Shown here: piece after piece, positions 16,759 through 25,228 of the stretch
How the letters are laid out: every line of letters starts with the position of its first letter
How positions within the stretch are numbered: the stretch's first letter is position 1
Origin: Rhodoplanes sp963712435
GTDB lineage: Bacteria > Pseudomonadota > Alphaproteobacteria > Rhizobiales > Xanthobacteraceae
NCBI GenBank assembly: GCA_963712435.1
Contig: CAVQIB010000003.1
Coordinates: forward strand, 248,001-312,000
Direction of reading: 5' to 3'
Length of the DNA stretch: 64,000 nt
Translations under genes and position numbers: made by a program
Notes under the pieces: generated by a model
What the model was told of the DNA's origin: nothing
Seen by the model: the letters and a program-made list of their open reading frames with translations, nothing else
Databases searched by the model: none

Positions 16759-18803
16759 GCCGACGCATCCAGGGCTCGTTACCTCTCCCCGCTTGCGGGG
16801 AGAGGTCGGATCGCAGGCCATGGCCATGCGATCCGGGTGAGGGGGCGACTCCGCATGTCGTTCGGGACGAGTCCCCCTCACCCGGTTCGCAGCTCGCGCT
16901 GCTCACCGCCCTCTCCCCGCAAGCGGGGAGAGGGCGCGAACCGTCTCGCCGCGAAGCACTTGTTATCGGCGCGGCCGGGCTGGCCGCGCTTGCCGCTCCC
17001 AAACTGATCGGCATCGCGCATGCGGCTGACGAGGACGCCGAAAGCCACGGCATGTCGGCGTTCGGCGACCTGAAATACCCGCCGGACTTTCGCCATTTCG
17101 GCTATGTCGATCCCAACGCGCCGAAGGGCGGAACCTTCTCCCAGGTGGGGTCGACGCGGCAGTTCAATCAGAATTTCCTGACCTTCAACTCGCTTAACGC
17201 CTTCATTCTCAGGGGCGACGGCGCGCAGGGGATGGAGCTCACCTTCACCTCGCTGATGGCGCGGGCGGCCGACGAGCCCGACGCGATGTACGGGCTCGCC
17301 GCGCGCGCGGTCGCGGTTTCCCCCGACGGCCTGACCTATCGCTTTTTCCTCCGCCCGGAGGCGCGCTTCCACGACGGCAGCCGCATCCGCGCCGAGGACG
17401 TCGTGTTCTCGCTCACCACCCTCAAGGCGAAGGGCCATCCGATCATCGGCCAGCTCCTGCGCGACGTGACCGCGGTCGAGGCGGCCGATGAGGACACCGT
17501 GGTCGTGCGCTTTGCCGAGAAGCGGGGCCGCGACGTGCCGCTGTTCGTCGCCGGCTTGCCGATCTTTTCGCGCGCCTACTACGCTGATCGCCCGTTCGAC
17601 GAAACGACGCTCGACGCGCCGCTCGGGTCGGGCCCCTACAAAGTGGGGCGCTTCGAGGTCGGGCGCTATATCGAATACGATCGCGTGCGCGACTGGTGGG
17701 GCGGTCGCCTGCCGGTCAGCATCGGCCAGTACAATTTCGACACGGTGCGGTACGAGTTCTATCGCGATCGCGACGTCGCCTTCGAGGGATTCACCGGCAA
17801 GAGCTATCTGTTTCGCGAGGAATTCACCTCGCGCGTCTGGGCGACGCGCTACGATTTCCCGGCGATCCGCGATCAGCGGGTCAAGCGCGAGGTCCTGCCG
17901 GATCAGACGCCGTCCGGCGCGCAGGGCTGGTTCATCAATACGCGGCGCGAGAAATTCCGCCATCCGAAGCTGCGCGAAGCGCTGATCTGCGCCTTCGATT
18001 TCGAATGGACCAACAAGTCCTTGATGTACGATTCCTATCAGCGCACCCATTCGGTGTTTCAGAATTCCGACATGATGGCGAACGGCCCACCGAGCGGCGA
18101 GGAGCTCGCGCTGCTCGAACGGTTCCGCGGACGCGTGCCGGACGAGGTGTTCGGCGAGCCGTTCGCGCCGCCGGTGTCGGACGGCTCCGGCCAGGATCGC
18201 GCGCTCCTGCGCAGGGCGGGGCAGCTCCTGCAGGAGGCGGGCTTTAAGGTCAAGGACGGGCGGCGGGTGGATGCGCGCGGCAACGAGGTCACGATCGAGT
18301 TCCTGATCGACGAGCCGACCTTCCAGCCGCATCACATGCTGTTCATCAAGAACCTGAACGTTCTCGGCATCGCGGCCTCGCTGCGCATGGTCGACCCGGT
18401 GCAGTATCGGGCGCGCGTCAACGATTTCGATTTCGACGTCACGGTGCAGCGGTTCAGCTTCTCGACGCTGCCGGGCGAGACGCTGCGTTCGTATTTCTCC
18501 TCGCAAGCCGCCGCCACCAAGGGCTCGTATAATCTTTCCGGCATGGCCGATCCCGCGGTCGATGGTTTGATCGACGTCGTGATCGCGGCGAACACGCGGG
18601 CCGAGCTTGTGATCGCGGCGCGGGCGCTCGACCGCGTCATCCGCGCCGGGCGCTACTGGGTCCCCCACTGGTACAAGGCCTCGCACTGGATCGCCTATTG
18701 GGACCAGTTCGGCCGGCCTGCGGCCAAACCGCGCTATGCGCGAGGCATCCCGGAAACCTGGTGGCATGATCGCGAGAAAGCGAGCAAGACCGAGCGGACG
18801 TGA
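16755..18803 (+). CDS. second YejA/YepA-type solute-binding protein with a repeat-encoded N-terminal insertion
   Basis: This protein is a paralogue of the preceding one (SHGMSAFGDLKYPPDFRHF, FFLRPEARFHDGSRIRAEDV, TLPGETLRSYFSSQAAATKG). The twin-arginine signal is SRREALVIGAAGLAALAA, with cleavage near AHAAD. The only good upstream start is GTG at 16755, overlapping the previous stop as GTGA. Between that start and the signal lies a palindromic element (16782-16934) of exactly 51 codons, read through in frame. The nominal protein thus has about 60 extra residues before its Tat motif, and whether it is exported normally is uncertain. In Agrobacterium a second binding protein, YepA, serves YejBEF in murein-peptide uptake. 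Confidence 0.85.
   Translation: MSRRIQGSLPLPACGERSDRRPWPCDPGEGATPHVVRDESPSPGSQLALLTALSPQAGRGREPSRREALVIGAAGLAALAAPKLIGIAHAADEDAESHGMSAFGDLKYPPDFRHFGYVDPNAPKGGTFSQVGSTRQFNQNFLTFNSLNAFILRGDGAQGMELTFTSLMARAADEPDAMYGLAARAVAVSPDGLTYRFFLRPEARFHDGSRIRAEDVVFSLTTLKAKGHPIIGQLLRDVTAVEAADEDTVVVRFAEKRGRDVPLFVAGLPIFSRAYYADRPFDETTLDAPLGSGPYKVGRFEVGRYIEYDRVRDWWGGRLPVSIGQYNFDTVRYEFYRDRDVAFEGFTGKSYLFREEFTSRVWATRYDFPAIRDQRVKREVLPDQTPSGAQGWFINTRREKFRHPKLREALICAFDFEWTNKSLMYDSYQRTHSVFQNSDMMANGPPSGEELALLERFRGRVPDEVFGEPFAPPVSDGSGQDRALLRRAGQLLQEAGFKVKDGRRVDARGNEVTIEFLIDEPTFQPHHMLFIKNLNVLGIAASLRMVDPVQYRARVNDFDFDVTVQRFSFSTLPGETLRSYFSSQAAATKGSYNLSGMADPAVDGLIDVVIAANTRAELVIAARALDRVIRAGRYWVPHWYKASHWIAYWDQFGRPAAKPRYARGIPETWWHDREKASKTERT
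16782..16934. repeat. palindromic element, family B, inserted in a coding sequence
   Basis: 153 bases. Each end is a hairpin (CTCTCCCCGC-TT-GCGGGGAGAG and its counterpart), and the inner arms GGGTGAGGGGG and CCCCCTCACCC are also mutually inverted. The element lies between the GTG start and the Tat signal of the second binding protein. Its length is a multiple of three and it contains no stop in that frame. Related elements are at 27465-27600 and, less clearly, 25056-25218. Confidence 0.85.
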
Positions 18804-18982
18804 TGAGCCGCGGTCGCGGCAACCCGCGCGCGGGCGCCGCATGAGCTGGCGCGCGTTCCGGGCGAACCGCAGCACGCAGCGGCACGGTGCAGACCCGGGA
18901 TTGGACCTGATATGCTGGTCCCTGATCGGCGGCGCACCGCTTCGCGCTGCACCCGATGCGGGACACGAGTCCGAAGGATGAC

Positions 18983-20098
18983 ATGAGCGCCTACATCATC
19001 CGCCGCGTCCTGTTCATGATCCCCACCCTGCTCGGGATCATGCTGGTGTCGTTCGTCGTCGTGCAGTTTGCGCCCGGCGGCCCGGTCGAGCGGGTGATCG
19101 CGCAGCTTTCGGGCGCCGACACCGGCGCGACCTCGCGCATTTCCGGCTCGTCCGGCGGCGATTTCGGCGCGCGCGGCCAGCTCCAGGGCGCCTCGCAGGT
19201 CGACGCGGCGACGTCGAAATACCGCGGCGCCCAGGGGCTCGACCCCGAATTCATCAAGAGCCTGGAGCGCCAGTTCGGCTTCGACAAGCCGGCCTATGAG
19301 CGCTTCTTCCTGATGCTGCGGAACTACGCCACCTTCGACTTCGGGAAGAGCTACTTCCGCGACGTGCGCGTCATCGACCTCATCAAGGAAAAGCTCCCCG
19401 TCTCGATGTCGCTCGGCATCTGGATGACGCTTCTCACCTATCTCATCTCGATCCCGCTCGGCATCCGCAAGGCGGTGCGCGACGGCTCGCAGTTCGACGT
19501 GTGGACGTCGGGCGTGATCATCATCGGTTATGCCATCCCGGGCTTCCTGTTCGCGATCCTCCTCATCATCCTGTTCGCCGGCGGATCGTTTTTCGACCTC
19601 TTTCCGCTGCGCGGCCTGACCTCGGACAATTGGGACCAGCTTTCCTGGTGGCGCAAAATCCTCGATTATTTCTGGCACCTGACGCTGCCGATCATCTCGA
19701 TGGGCCTGGGCGCCTTCGCCACGATGACGCTGCTCACCAAGAACTCGTTCCTCGACGAAATCCGCAAGCAATATGTGCTCACCGCGCGCGCGAAGGGCTG
19801 TTCCGAGCGCCAGGTGCTGTACGGCCACATCTTTCGCAACGCCATGCTGCTGATCATCGCCGGCTTTCCCGGCGCCTTCGTGCACGCCTTCTTCTCCGGG
19901 TCGCTCCTGATCGAAACGATCTTCTCGCTCGACGGGCTCGGCCTGCTCGGCTTCGAAAGCGTGCTCAACCGCGACTATCCGGTGGTGTTCGCGACGCTGT
20001 ACATTTTCTCGCTGGTCGGCCTCGTGGTGAATCTGATCTCCGACCTGACCTACACCTGGGTCGATCCGCGCATCGACTTCGAGACGCGGGAGGTGTGA
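18983..20098 (+). CDS. yejB: peptide/muropeptide ABC transporter permease
   Basis: The 371-residue inner-membrane permease begins MSAYIIRRVLFMIPTLLGIM and has about six membrane segments. The permease signature (EAA loop) is YVLTARAKGCSERQVLYGHI. The hydrophilic insertion after helix 1 (about residues 40-90) is typical of YejB. An AAGGA box precedes ATG 18983. The gene is intact and lies 1 base before yejE. Confidence 0.94.
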   Translation: MSAYIIRRVLFMIPTLLGIMLVSFVVVQFAPGGPVERVIAQLSGADTGATSRISGSSGGDFGARGQLQGASQVDAATSKYRGAQGLDPEFIKSLERQFGFDKPAYERFFLMLRNYATFDFGKSYFRDVRVIDLIKEKLPVSMSLGIWMTLLTYLISIPLGIRKAVRDGSQFDVWTSGVIIIGYAIPGFLFAILLIILFAGGSFFDLFPLRGLTSDNWDQLSWWRKILDYFWHLTLPIISMGLGAFATMTLLTKNSFLDEIRKQYVLTARAKGCSERQVLYGHIFRNAMLLIIAGFPGAFVHAFFSGSLLIETIFSLDGLGLLGFESVLNRDYPVVFATLYIFSLVGLVVNLISDLTYTWVDPRIDFETREV

Positions 20099-20099
20099 G

Positions 20100-21282
20100 T
20101 TGGACGCCACAACCTCCGACCGCACGCCGGACACGACGGCCGTCTCGCCGACCGGGCTTGCCGTTCTGCCCGAAGGCCGGCCGCTCAAGCTGTCGCCGAT
20201 CAACCGGAGGCGCTGGGAGAACTTCAAGGCGAACCGGCGCGGCTACTGGTCGTTCTGGATCTTTCTCGTGCTTTTTGCCCTGTCGCTCAGCGCCGAGTTC
20301 ATCGCCAATGATCGGCCGTTGTTCGTGAGCTATGACGGCCGCTGGTATTCGCCGGTGTTCGTCAATTATCCCGAGACCACGTTCGGCGGCGAGTTCGAGA
20401 CCCGCACCGACTATCGCGATCCCTTCGTGCAGCGGCTGATCGCCGAGAAGGGCGGGTACATGGTCTGGCCGCCGGTGCATTACTCCTACAACACGCATAA
20501 TCTCGATCTGCCGACGCCCGCGCCCTCGCCGCCGACATGGATGTTGACCGAGGCCCAATGCCAGTTCGTGGTCGCGAAAAAGGGCCTGAGCGGCTGCAGC
20601 GACCTCGAATACAACTGGCTCGGCACCGATGACCAGGGCCGCGACGTCGTCGCCCGCTTGATCTACGGCTTCCGCATCTCGGTGCTGTTCGGCCTGGCGC
20701 TCACGCTGGTCTCCTCGGTGATCGGCGTCGCGGCCGGCGCCGTCCAGGGCTATTTCGGCGGCTGGACCGACCTCTTGTTCCAGCGCTTCATCGAGATCTG
20801 GACGTCGGTTCCTTCGCTCTATCTGCTCCTGATCATTTCGTCCGTGCTGGTGCCGGGCTTCTTCGTGCTGCTCGGAATCCTGCTCCTGTTCTCCTGGGTG
20901 TCGCTGGTCGGTCTCGTGCGCGCCGAGTTCCTGCGCGGGCGCAATTTCGAATATGTCCAGGCCGCGCGCGCGCTCGGCGTCTCCAACGCCGCTCATCATG
21001 TTCCGCCACCTCCTGCCCAATGCGATGGTGGCGACGCTGACCTTCCTGCCCTTCATCCTGTCGTCGTCGGTGATGACGCTGACCGCGCTCGACTTCCTGG
21101 GCTTCGGCCTGCCGCCGGGCTCGCCCTCGCTCGGCGAGATGCTGAGCCAGGGCAAGGCCAACATCCAGGCGCCGTGGCTCGGGCTGACCGCCTTCTTCAC
21201 CGTCGCGGTCATGCTGTCGCTGTTGATCTTCATCGGCGAGGCGGTGCGCGACGCGTTCGATCCGCGCAAGGCGTTCGGGTGA
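20100..21282 (+). CDS. yejE: peptide/muropeptide ABC transporter permease, one frame break
   Basis: The second permease of the importer. The N-terminal INRRRWENFKANRRGYWSFW and the long periplasmic domain before WLGTDDQGRDVVARLIYGFR are characteristic of YejE. The frame breaks near 20988-20996: removing one base (CC to C) changes VSNAAHHV into VSNALIMFRHLLPNAMV, restoring the EAA loop and the final membrane helices through FDPRKAFG. The start appears to be TTG at 20100, immediately after the yejB stop. Confidence 0.9.
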
Positions 21283-21320
21283 GAACTGACCTATAATGGC
21301 TACAGCCGATGGAGGCTGCC

Positions 21321-21586
21321 GTGAACAAGATCGTGCGCGAGAACTATCCGGCCTCGAAACTGCCGGAGGACTTGCGCCCGACCGACAACCCAGATTCCAC
21401 GGGTCACGGTGACGATTGAAAAAGAGTCGGATGAAATGACGGCAGAAGAAGAGTTGTCCGATCTTCAGCGACCGAAGCACCTCATGAGCTTGGAAGAGAT
21501 TTTCGCTCAACGCCGTCTCCCTTACCGCACTAAGGAAGAGATCGACGCCGCAATTCAGCCGTGACCGAGACGAATGGGATGAGTGA
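21321..21586 (+). pseudogene. antitoxin of a PIN-type toxin-antitoxin pair, two frame breaks
   Basis: A GTG start at 21321 has an ideal GGAGG five bases upstream. The frame reads MNKIVRENYPASKLPEDLR, then breaks at 21399-21400 (one extra T) and resumes as RVTVTIEKESDEMTAEEE and MSLEEIFAQRRLPYRT. It breaks again near 21559 (one extra C) and ends QRDRDEWDE at 21586. The repaired product of about 87 residues matches small rhizobial antitoxins that end in a DEWDE tail and neutralise PIN ribonucleases. Because other frame breaks in this window look technical, the antitoxin could be intact in the genome, but its toxin partner is truly deleted. Confidence 0.7.
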
Positions 21587-21818
21587 GGCTTCGCACCGTG
21601 TGGTCGACTTAGACGCAAACCCGTTTATCTGCATGCTTGAAGGAGAAATTGAGATTGCTCATTCGGTCGCAAAGTTGATGAAGCTGCTCCGAACGAAGCC
21701 TGAGCTCGGCGGTTGCCGGGCCATTCTTTCAGGAGACAAGAGATTGCGGTTGCCTAAGAATTTGCGCCAGTTCAACGTCGATTCTGCCGGCATCGAATTC
21801 GTTGATGCAGGAATTGGC
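21579..21818 (+). pseudogene. PIN-domain toxin remnant with an internal deletion, no stop of its own
   Basis: ATG 21579 overlaps the antitoxin end by eight bases, the usual toxin-antitoxin arrangement. The frame starts with the PIN N-terminal motif VVDLDANPFICMLEGE (first catalytic Asp) and jumps after LRTKPELGG to a PIN C-terminal segment, AILSGDKRLRLPKNLRQF. The central half of a PIN domain (about 60-70 residues, with further acidic residues) is missing, so ribonuclease activity is not expected. The remnant has no stop codon and its frame runs straight into yejF. Confidence 0.7.
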
Positions 21819-23447
21819 ATGACCGCCCCCCTCCTCTCCGTGCGCGATCTCTCCGTCTCCTTCCGCCAGGGCGAACGGGATATTCTCGCCGTCGACCGGG
21901 TGTCGTTCGACCTCGCCAAGGGCGAGACCGTCGCCCTCGTCGGGGAGTCCGGCTCGGGCAAGTCGGTGACGGCGTTGTCGATCATGAAGCTCCTGCCCTA
22001 CCCGGCGGCGAGCCATCCCTGCGGCGCGATCGACTTCAAGGGCCGGGAGCTGCTCACTCTGCCCGAATCGGAGATGCGGCGGGTGCGCGGCGACGACATC
22101 ACGATCATCTTCCAGGAGCCGATGACCTCGCTCAACCCGCTGCACACGATCGAGAAGCAGATCGGCGAGATTCTGCTGCTCCATCGCGGGATCGCCGGGG
22201 CGGCGGCGCGGGCGCGCACGCTCGAGCTGCTCGATCAGGTGGGCATTCCCGATCCGGAAACCCGGCTGCCGAGCTATCCGCACCAGCTCTCGGGCGGACA
22301 GCGCCAGCGCGTGATGATCGCAATGGCGCTCGCCAACGAGCCCGACCTGCTGATCGCCGACGAACCCACGACCGCGCTCGACGTGACGGTGCAGGCGCAG
22401 ATCCTCAAGCTGTTGAAGGAGATTCAGACGCGGCTCGGCATGTCCATGCTGTTCATCACGCATGACCTCGGAATCGTGCGCAAGGTCGCCGACCAGGTGT
22501 GCGTCATGAAGCACGGCAAGATCGTCGAGCACGGCCCGGTCGAGCGCGTGTTCACCACGCCCGAGCATCCGTACACGCGCGACCTTCTCGCCGCCGAGCC
22601 GAAGCCGAACCCGGCGCCGTTGCAGCCGGACGCGCCGCTGATCGTCGAGACCAAGGACCTCAAAGTGTGGTTTCCGATCAAGCGCGGCGTGATGCGCAAG
22701 GTGGTCGGCCACATCAAGGCGGTCGACGGGGTGACCATCGAGATTCGCAAGGGAGAGACGCTCGGCGTCGTGGGCGAGTCGGGCTCGGGCAAGACCACGC
22801 TCGGGCTCGCCATCTTGCGGCTCATTTCTTCCGACGGCCCGATCGTGTTTCTCGGCAAGGAACTCCAGGGCCTGAAGTTCAAGCAGATGCGGCCGTTCCG
22901 GCGCGACATGCAGATCGTCTTCCAGGACCCGTTCGGCTCGCTCTCCCCGCGCATGTCGATTTCCGACATCATCGAGGAGGGTCTCTGGGTGCACCAGCCG
23001 AAACTGTCCGCCGCCGAGCGCGAGGAGCGGGTGATCCGGGCGCTGTCGGATGTCGGCCTCGATCCGGAGTCGCGCTTCCGCTACCCGCACGAGTATTCCG
23101 GCGGCCAGCGGCAACGCATCGCGGTCGCCCGCACGCTCGTGCTGGAGCCGACCTTCATCGTGCTGGACGAGCCGACCAGCGCGCTCGACATGCTGATCCA
23201 GTCGCAGATGGTCGACCTCTTGCGCGATCTGCAGCAACGCCGGGACCTGACCTATCTGTTCATCTCGCACGATCTCCGCGTGGTGGCCGCGCTTGCGAGC
23301 CGCCTGATCGTGATGCGGCACGGCAAGGTGGTGGAGGCGGGCGCCGCCGCCGAGGTGTTCGCGCATCCCCGATCCGACTACACGCGCGCCTTGTTCGCCG
23401 CCGCCTTCAATCTTGAGACCGCGCCGGAAGGCGTGGTCGCGCAATAG
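21819..23447 (+). CDS. yejF: tandem ABC ATPase of the Yej importer
   Basis: The 542-residue protein has two ATP-binding cassettes. The first has Walker A GESGSGKSVT, signature LSGGQRQR and Walker B LLIADEP. The second has GESGSGKTTL, YSGGQRQRI and FIVLDEP. It powers uptake through YejBE. ATG 21819 (MTAPLLSVRDLSVSF) is the natural start by homology, but the same frame is open upstream through the PIN remnant to 21561, so an N-terminally extended product is possible. The upstream sequence GCAGGAATTGGC supplies a ribosome-binding site for 21819. Confidence 0.95.
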   Translation: MTAPLLSVRDLSVSFRQGERDILAVDRVSFDLAKGETVALVGESGSGKSVTALSIMKLLPYPAASHPCGAIDFKGRELLTLPESEMRRVRGDDITIIFQEPMTSLNPLHTIEKQIGEILLLHRGIAGAAARARTLELLDQVGIPDPETRLPSYPHQLSGGQRQRVMIAMALANEPDLLIADEPTTALDVTVQAQILKLLKEIQTRLGMSMLFITHDLGIVRKVADQVCVMKHGKIVEHGPVERVFTTPEHPYTRDLLAAEPKPNPAPLQPDAPLIVETKDLKVWFPIKRGVMRKVVGHIKAVDGVTIEIRKGETLGVVGESGSGKTTLGLAILRLISSDGPIVFLGKELQGLKFKQMRPFRRDMQIVFQDPFGSLSPRMSISDIIEEGLWVHQPKLSAAEREERVIRALSDVGLDPESRFRYPHEYSGGQRQRIAVARTLVLEPTFIVLDEPTSALDMLIQSQMVDLLRDLQQRRDLTYLFISHDLRVVAALASRLIVMRHGKVVEAGAAAEVFAHPRSDYTRALFAAAFNLETAPEGVVAQ

Positions 23448-23454
23448 ACGTGGA

Positions 23455-24163
23455 ATGGCTGACGCAAGCGACGGGGAAGCCTTAATGCTGGCCGATCGAG
23501 CGAGCGAGATTGCGCCGGGTCTGGCCGCTCGCGCGGGCGGGGCGGCGTCGACGCTGTCCGACCGTGCGATCGACGTGCGCATCACCGAGCCCGAATTGGT
23601 CGGAACCGGATTTCGCCCGTTCGAGCGCTACCATGTCGAGCTTGCGCAGGCGGACGGCGGCAAGGCGCATCTCGTGCGCGACATCTTGCGGGTGGGCGCG
23701 CACGGTCGGCGTGATCGCGATCGATCTCGTGCGTGACGAGATCGTCGTCATCCGCCAGTTCCGGCTCGCCGCACAGCTCGGCACCGGGGTCGGAGAGCTG
23801 GTCGAGATTCCCGCCGGCTATGTCGATAACGGCGAGACGCCGATGGAGGCCGTCAAGCGCGAATGCCTGGAGGAGATCGGGGTCGCACCGCGCGCCGTGC
23901 GGGAAATATACACGTTCATGCCGGCGCCCGGCATTCTCGACGAACACGCCACGATCTATCTCGCGGCGGTGGACGCCGCCCAGGCGCTGGCGCATGCCGG
24001 CGCGGCCTATGAAACCGAGCAGACGCGGCCGATCCGCGTGCGCATCGACGACGCGCTCGACGCGCTGCGCAAGGGCACGATCCACAACGGCTATCTGATC
24101 ATCGCCCTGCAATGGATCGCGCTCAATCGCGACCGGCTGCCCGACCTGCTCCGGGAGGAGTGA
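23455..24163 (+). CDS. Nudix hydrolase (ADP-ribose pyrophosphatase type), one frame break
   Basis: The Nudix box is split as expected: GYVDNGETPMEAVKRECLEEIGV, about residues 122-144, preceded by LVEIPA. The N-terminal part (RITEPELVGTGFRPFERYHV) is in one frame and the rest in the next. Removing one base near 23697-23701 turns VGAHGRRD into VGATVGVIAIDLVRDEIV. ADP-ribose pyrophosphatases of this type split ADP-ribose or nucleotide-sugar diphosphates. The gene starts 7 bases after yejF and may be co-transcribed, although a functional link is not known. Confidence 0.85.
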
Positions 24164-24175
24164 CGCGCGGGCCGA

Positions 24176-25020
24176 TCAGAGGCGGCGGACGCTCGCCACC
24201 GCGCTTCCTGACGCCGCAATGCGCGCCACCGCCGCCGCGGTCGGCTCGATCGCGACCGCCATGTGAAACGCATTGGCATGCACGAGCGTGTCGGCGTCGC
24301 GCACGATCGCGACATGGCCCGTCCAGAAGATCAGGTCGCCGCGCCGGAACGCGGTCGCTCCGGCCGGTTCGAGCGGGGCGCCGAGCGCCCGCTCCTGCAT
24401 GTCGCTGTCGCGCGGACACGCGATCCCCGCAGCGTTGAGCGAAACCTGAACAAGGCCCGAGCAATCGAGTCCGAGGCTCGTCTTGCCGCCCCACAGATAG
24501 GGCACGCCGACAAACCGCTCCGCGACCGCGACGAAATCCGGCTCGCTCGTATCGGCCGGCGCAAGGTGCTGCGCCGGAACGCAGCCGCCCGCCGGCAAGC
24601 CAGGCGAAGCCGCCGGTCGAAGCGCGCAACCGCGACGCGGCTGCCGAGCGAGAGCGCCGTGACCGGCGGAAGCTTGATGGAGGGTCCGGGAAACACGAAG
24701 GTGCGCAGCGCGGCGACCCGGTGGGTCGGGTCGGGGCCCGGCGGCGCGAGCGCCTGCTGCGGCAGCCACCCGACATAGCCGTCGGACAGGAGCTGGCCCC
24801 AGCACCAGCCCTCGCCGTCCTCCTCGTAGATCGTCACGCGCTCGCCGCGCAGCGCCTCGGTGTCGAGCGGCGCGTCGGGCTCGGGCGTGCGCCGCAACGG
24901 CGCCTGCGCCTCGATCACCTCGCGCAGCACGCCATCGACATATCGCTCGGCCGCGACCTTCCCTTCGAGATGCTTCGCCGCAAGATCGGGGCGGGCGGGG
25001 GTTATCCGGGGGTCGAACAT
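24176..25020 (-). CDS. cytoplasmic SH3-NlpC/P60 peptidase (YkfC-like), two frame breaks
   Basis: The N-terminal half has two SH3-like segments (EGKVAAERYVDG, then DGEGWCWGQLLSDGYVGWL). The C-terminal half is an NlpC/P60 domain with the catalytic Cys in GLDCSGLVQVSLNAAG and His in FWTGHVAIV. No signal peptide is visible. The frame shifts twice, near 24610-24614 and 24588-24590; deleting one G/C at each gives ARFDRRFAWLAGGGCVPAQHL. Proteins of this layout (YkfC of Bacillus) cut the gamma-D-Glu-diamino acid bond of imported murein peptides. Facing the Yej importer genes, it probably acts in cell-wall peptide recycling. Confidence 0.85.
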
Positions 25021-25055
25021 ATCGGCTCCGCGCGAGCGAAAGGCGTCGATCGATC

Positions 25056-25218
25056 ATCCTCCCCCGCACAGCGTGAGAACGGGAGGGCCAGTCGGCGTGG
25101 AGGCGGCTTATCTGGGACATGAGAGCAGCGCGCGAACAACGTGAACAAGCGATCCTCATGCGTCTGCCCCCTCCCCCATGCTGCGCATGGTCCTCCTCCC
25201 CCGCTGCGCGGGAGAGGA
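25056..25218. repeat. degenerate palindromic repeat related to family B
   Basis: Two G/C-rich segments, TCCTCCCCCGC...GAACGGGAGG near the left end and CTCCTCCCCCGCTGCGCGGGAGAGG at the right, occupy the gap between the NlpC/P60 start and the aminopeptidase stop. They resemble the CTCTCCCC hairpins at 16782 and 27465 but are less regular. Confidence 0.5.
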
Positions 25219-25228
25219 TAATCGGTCC

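Noticed and set aside
16878..18875. 665-codon open frame on the minus strand
   Set aside because: It mirrors the second YejA-type gene codon by codon, has shadow composition and no motif.
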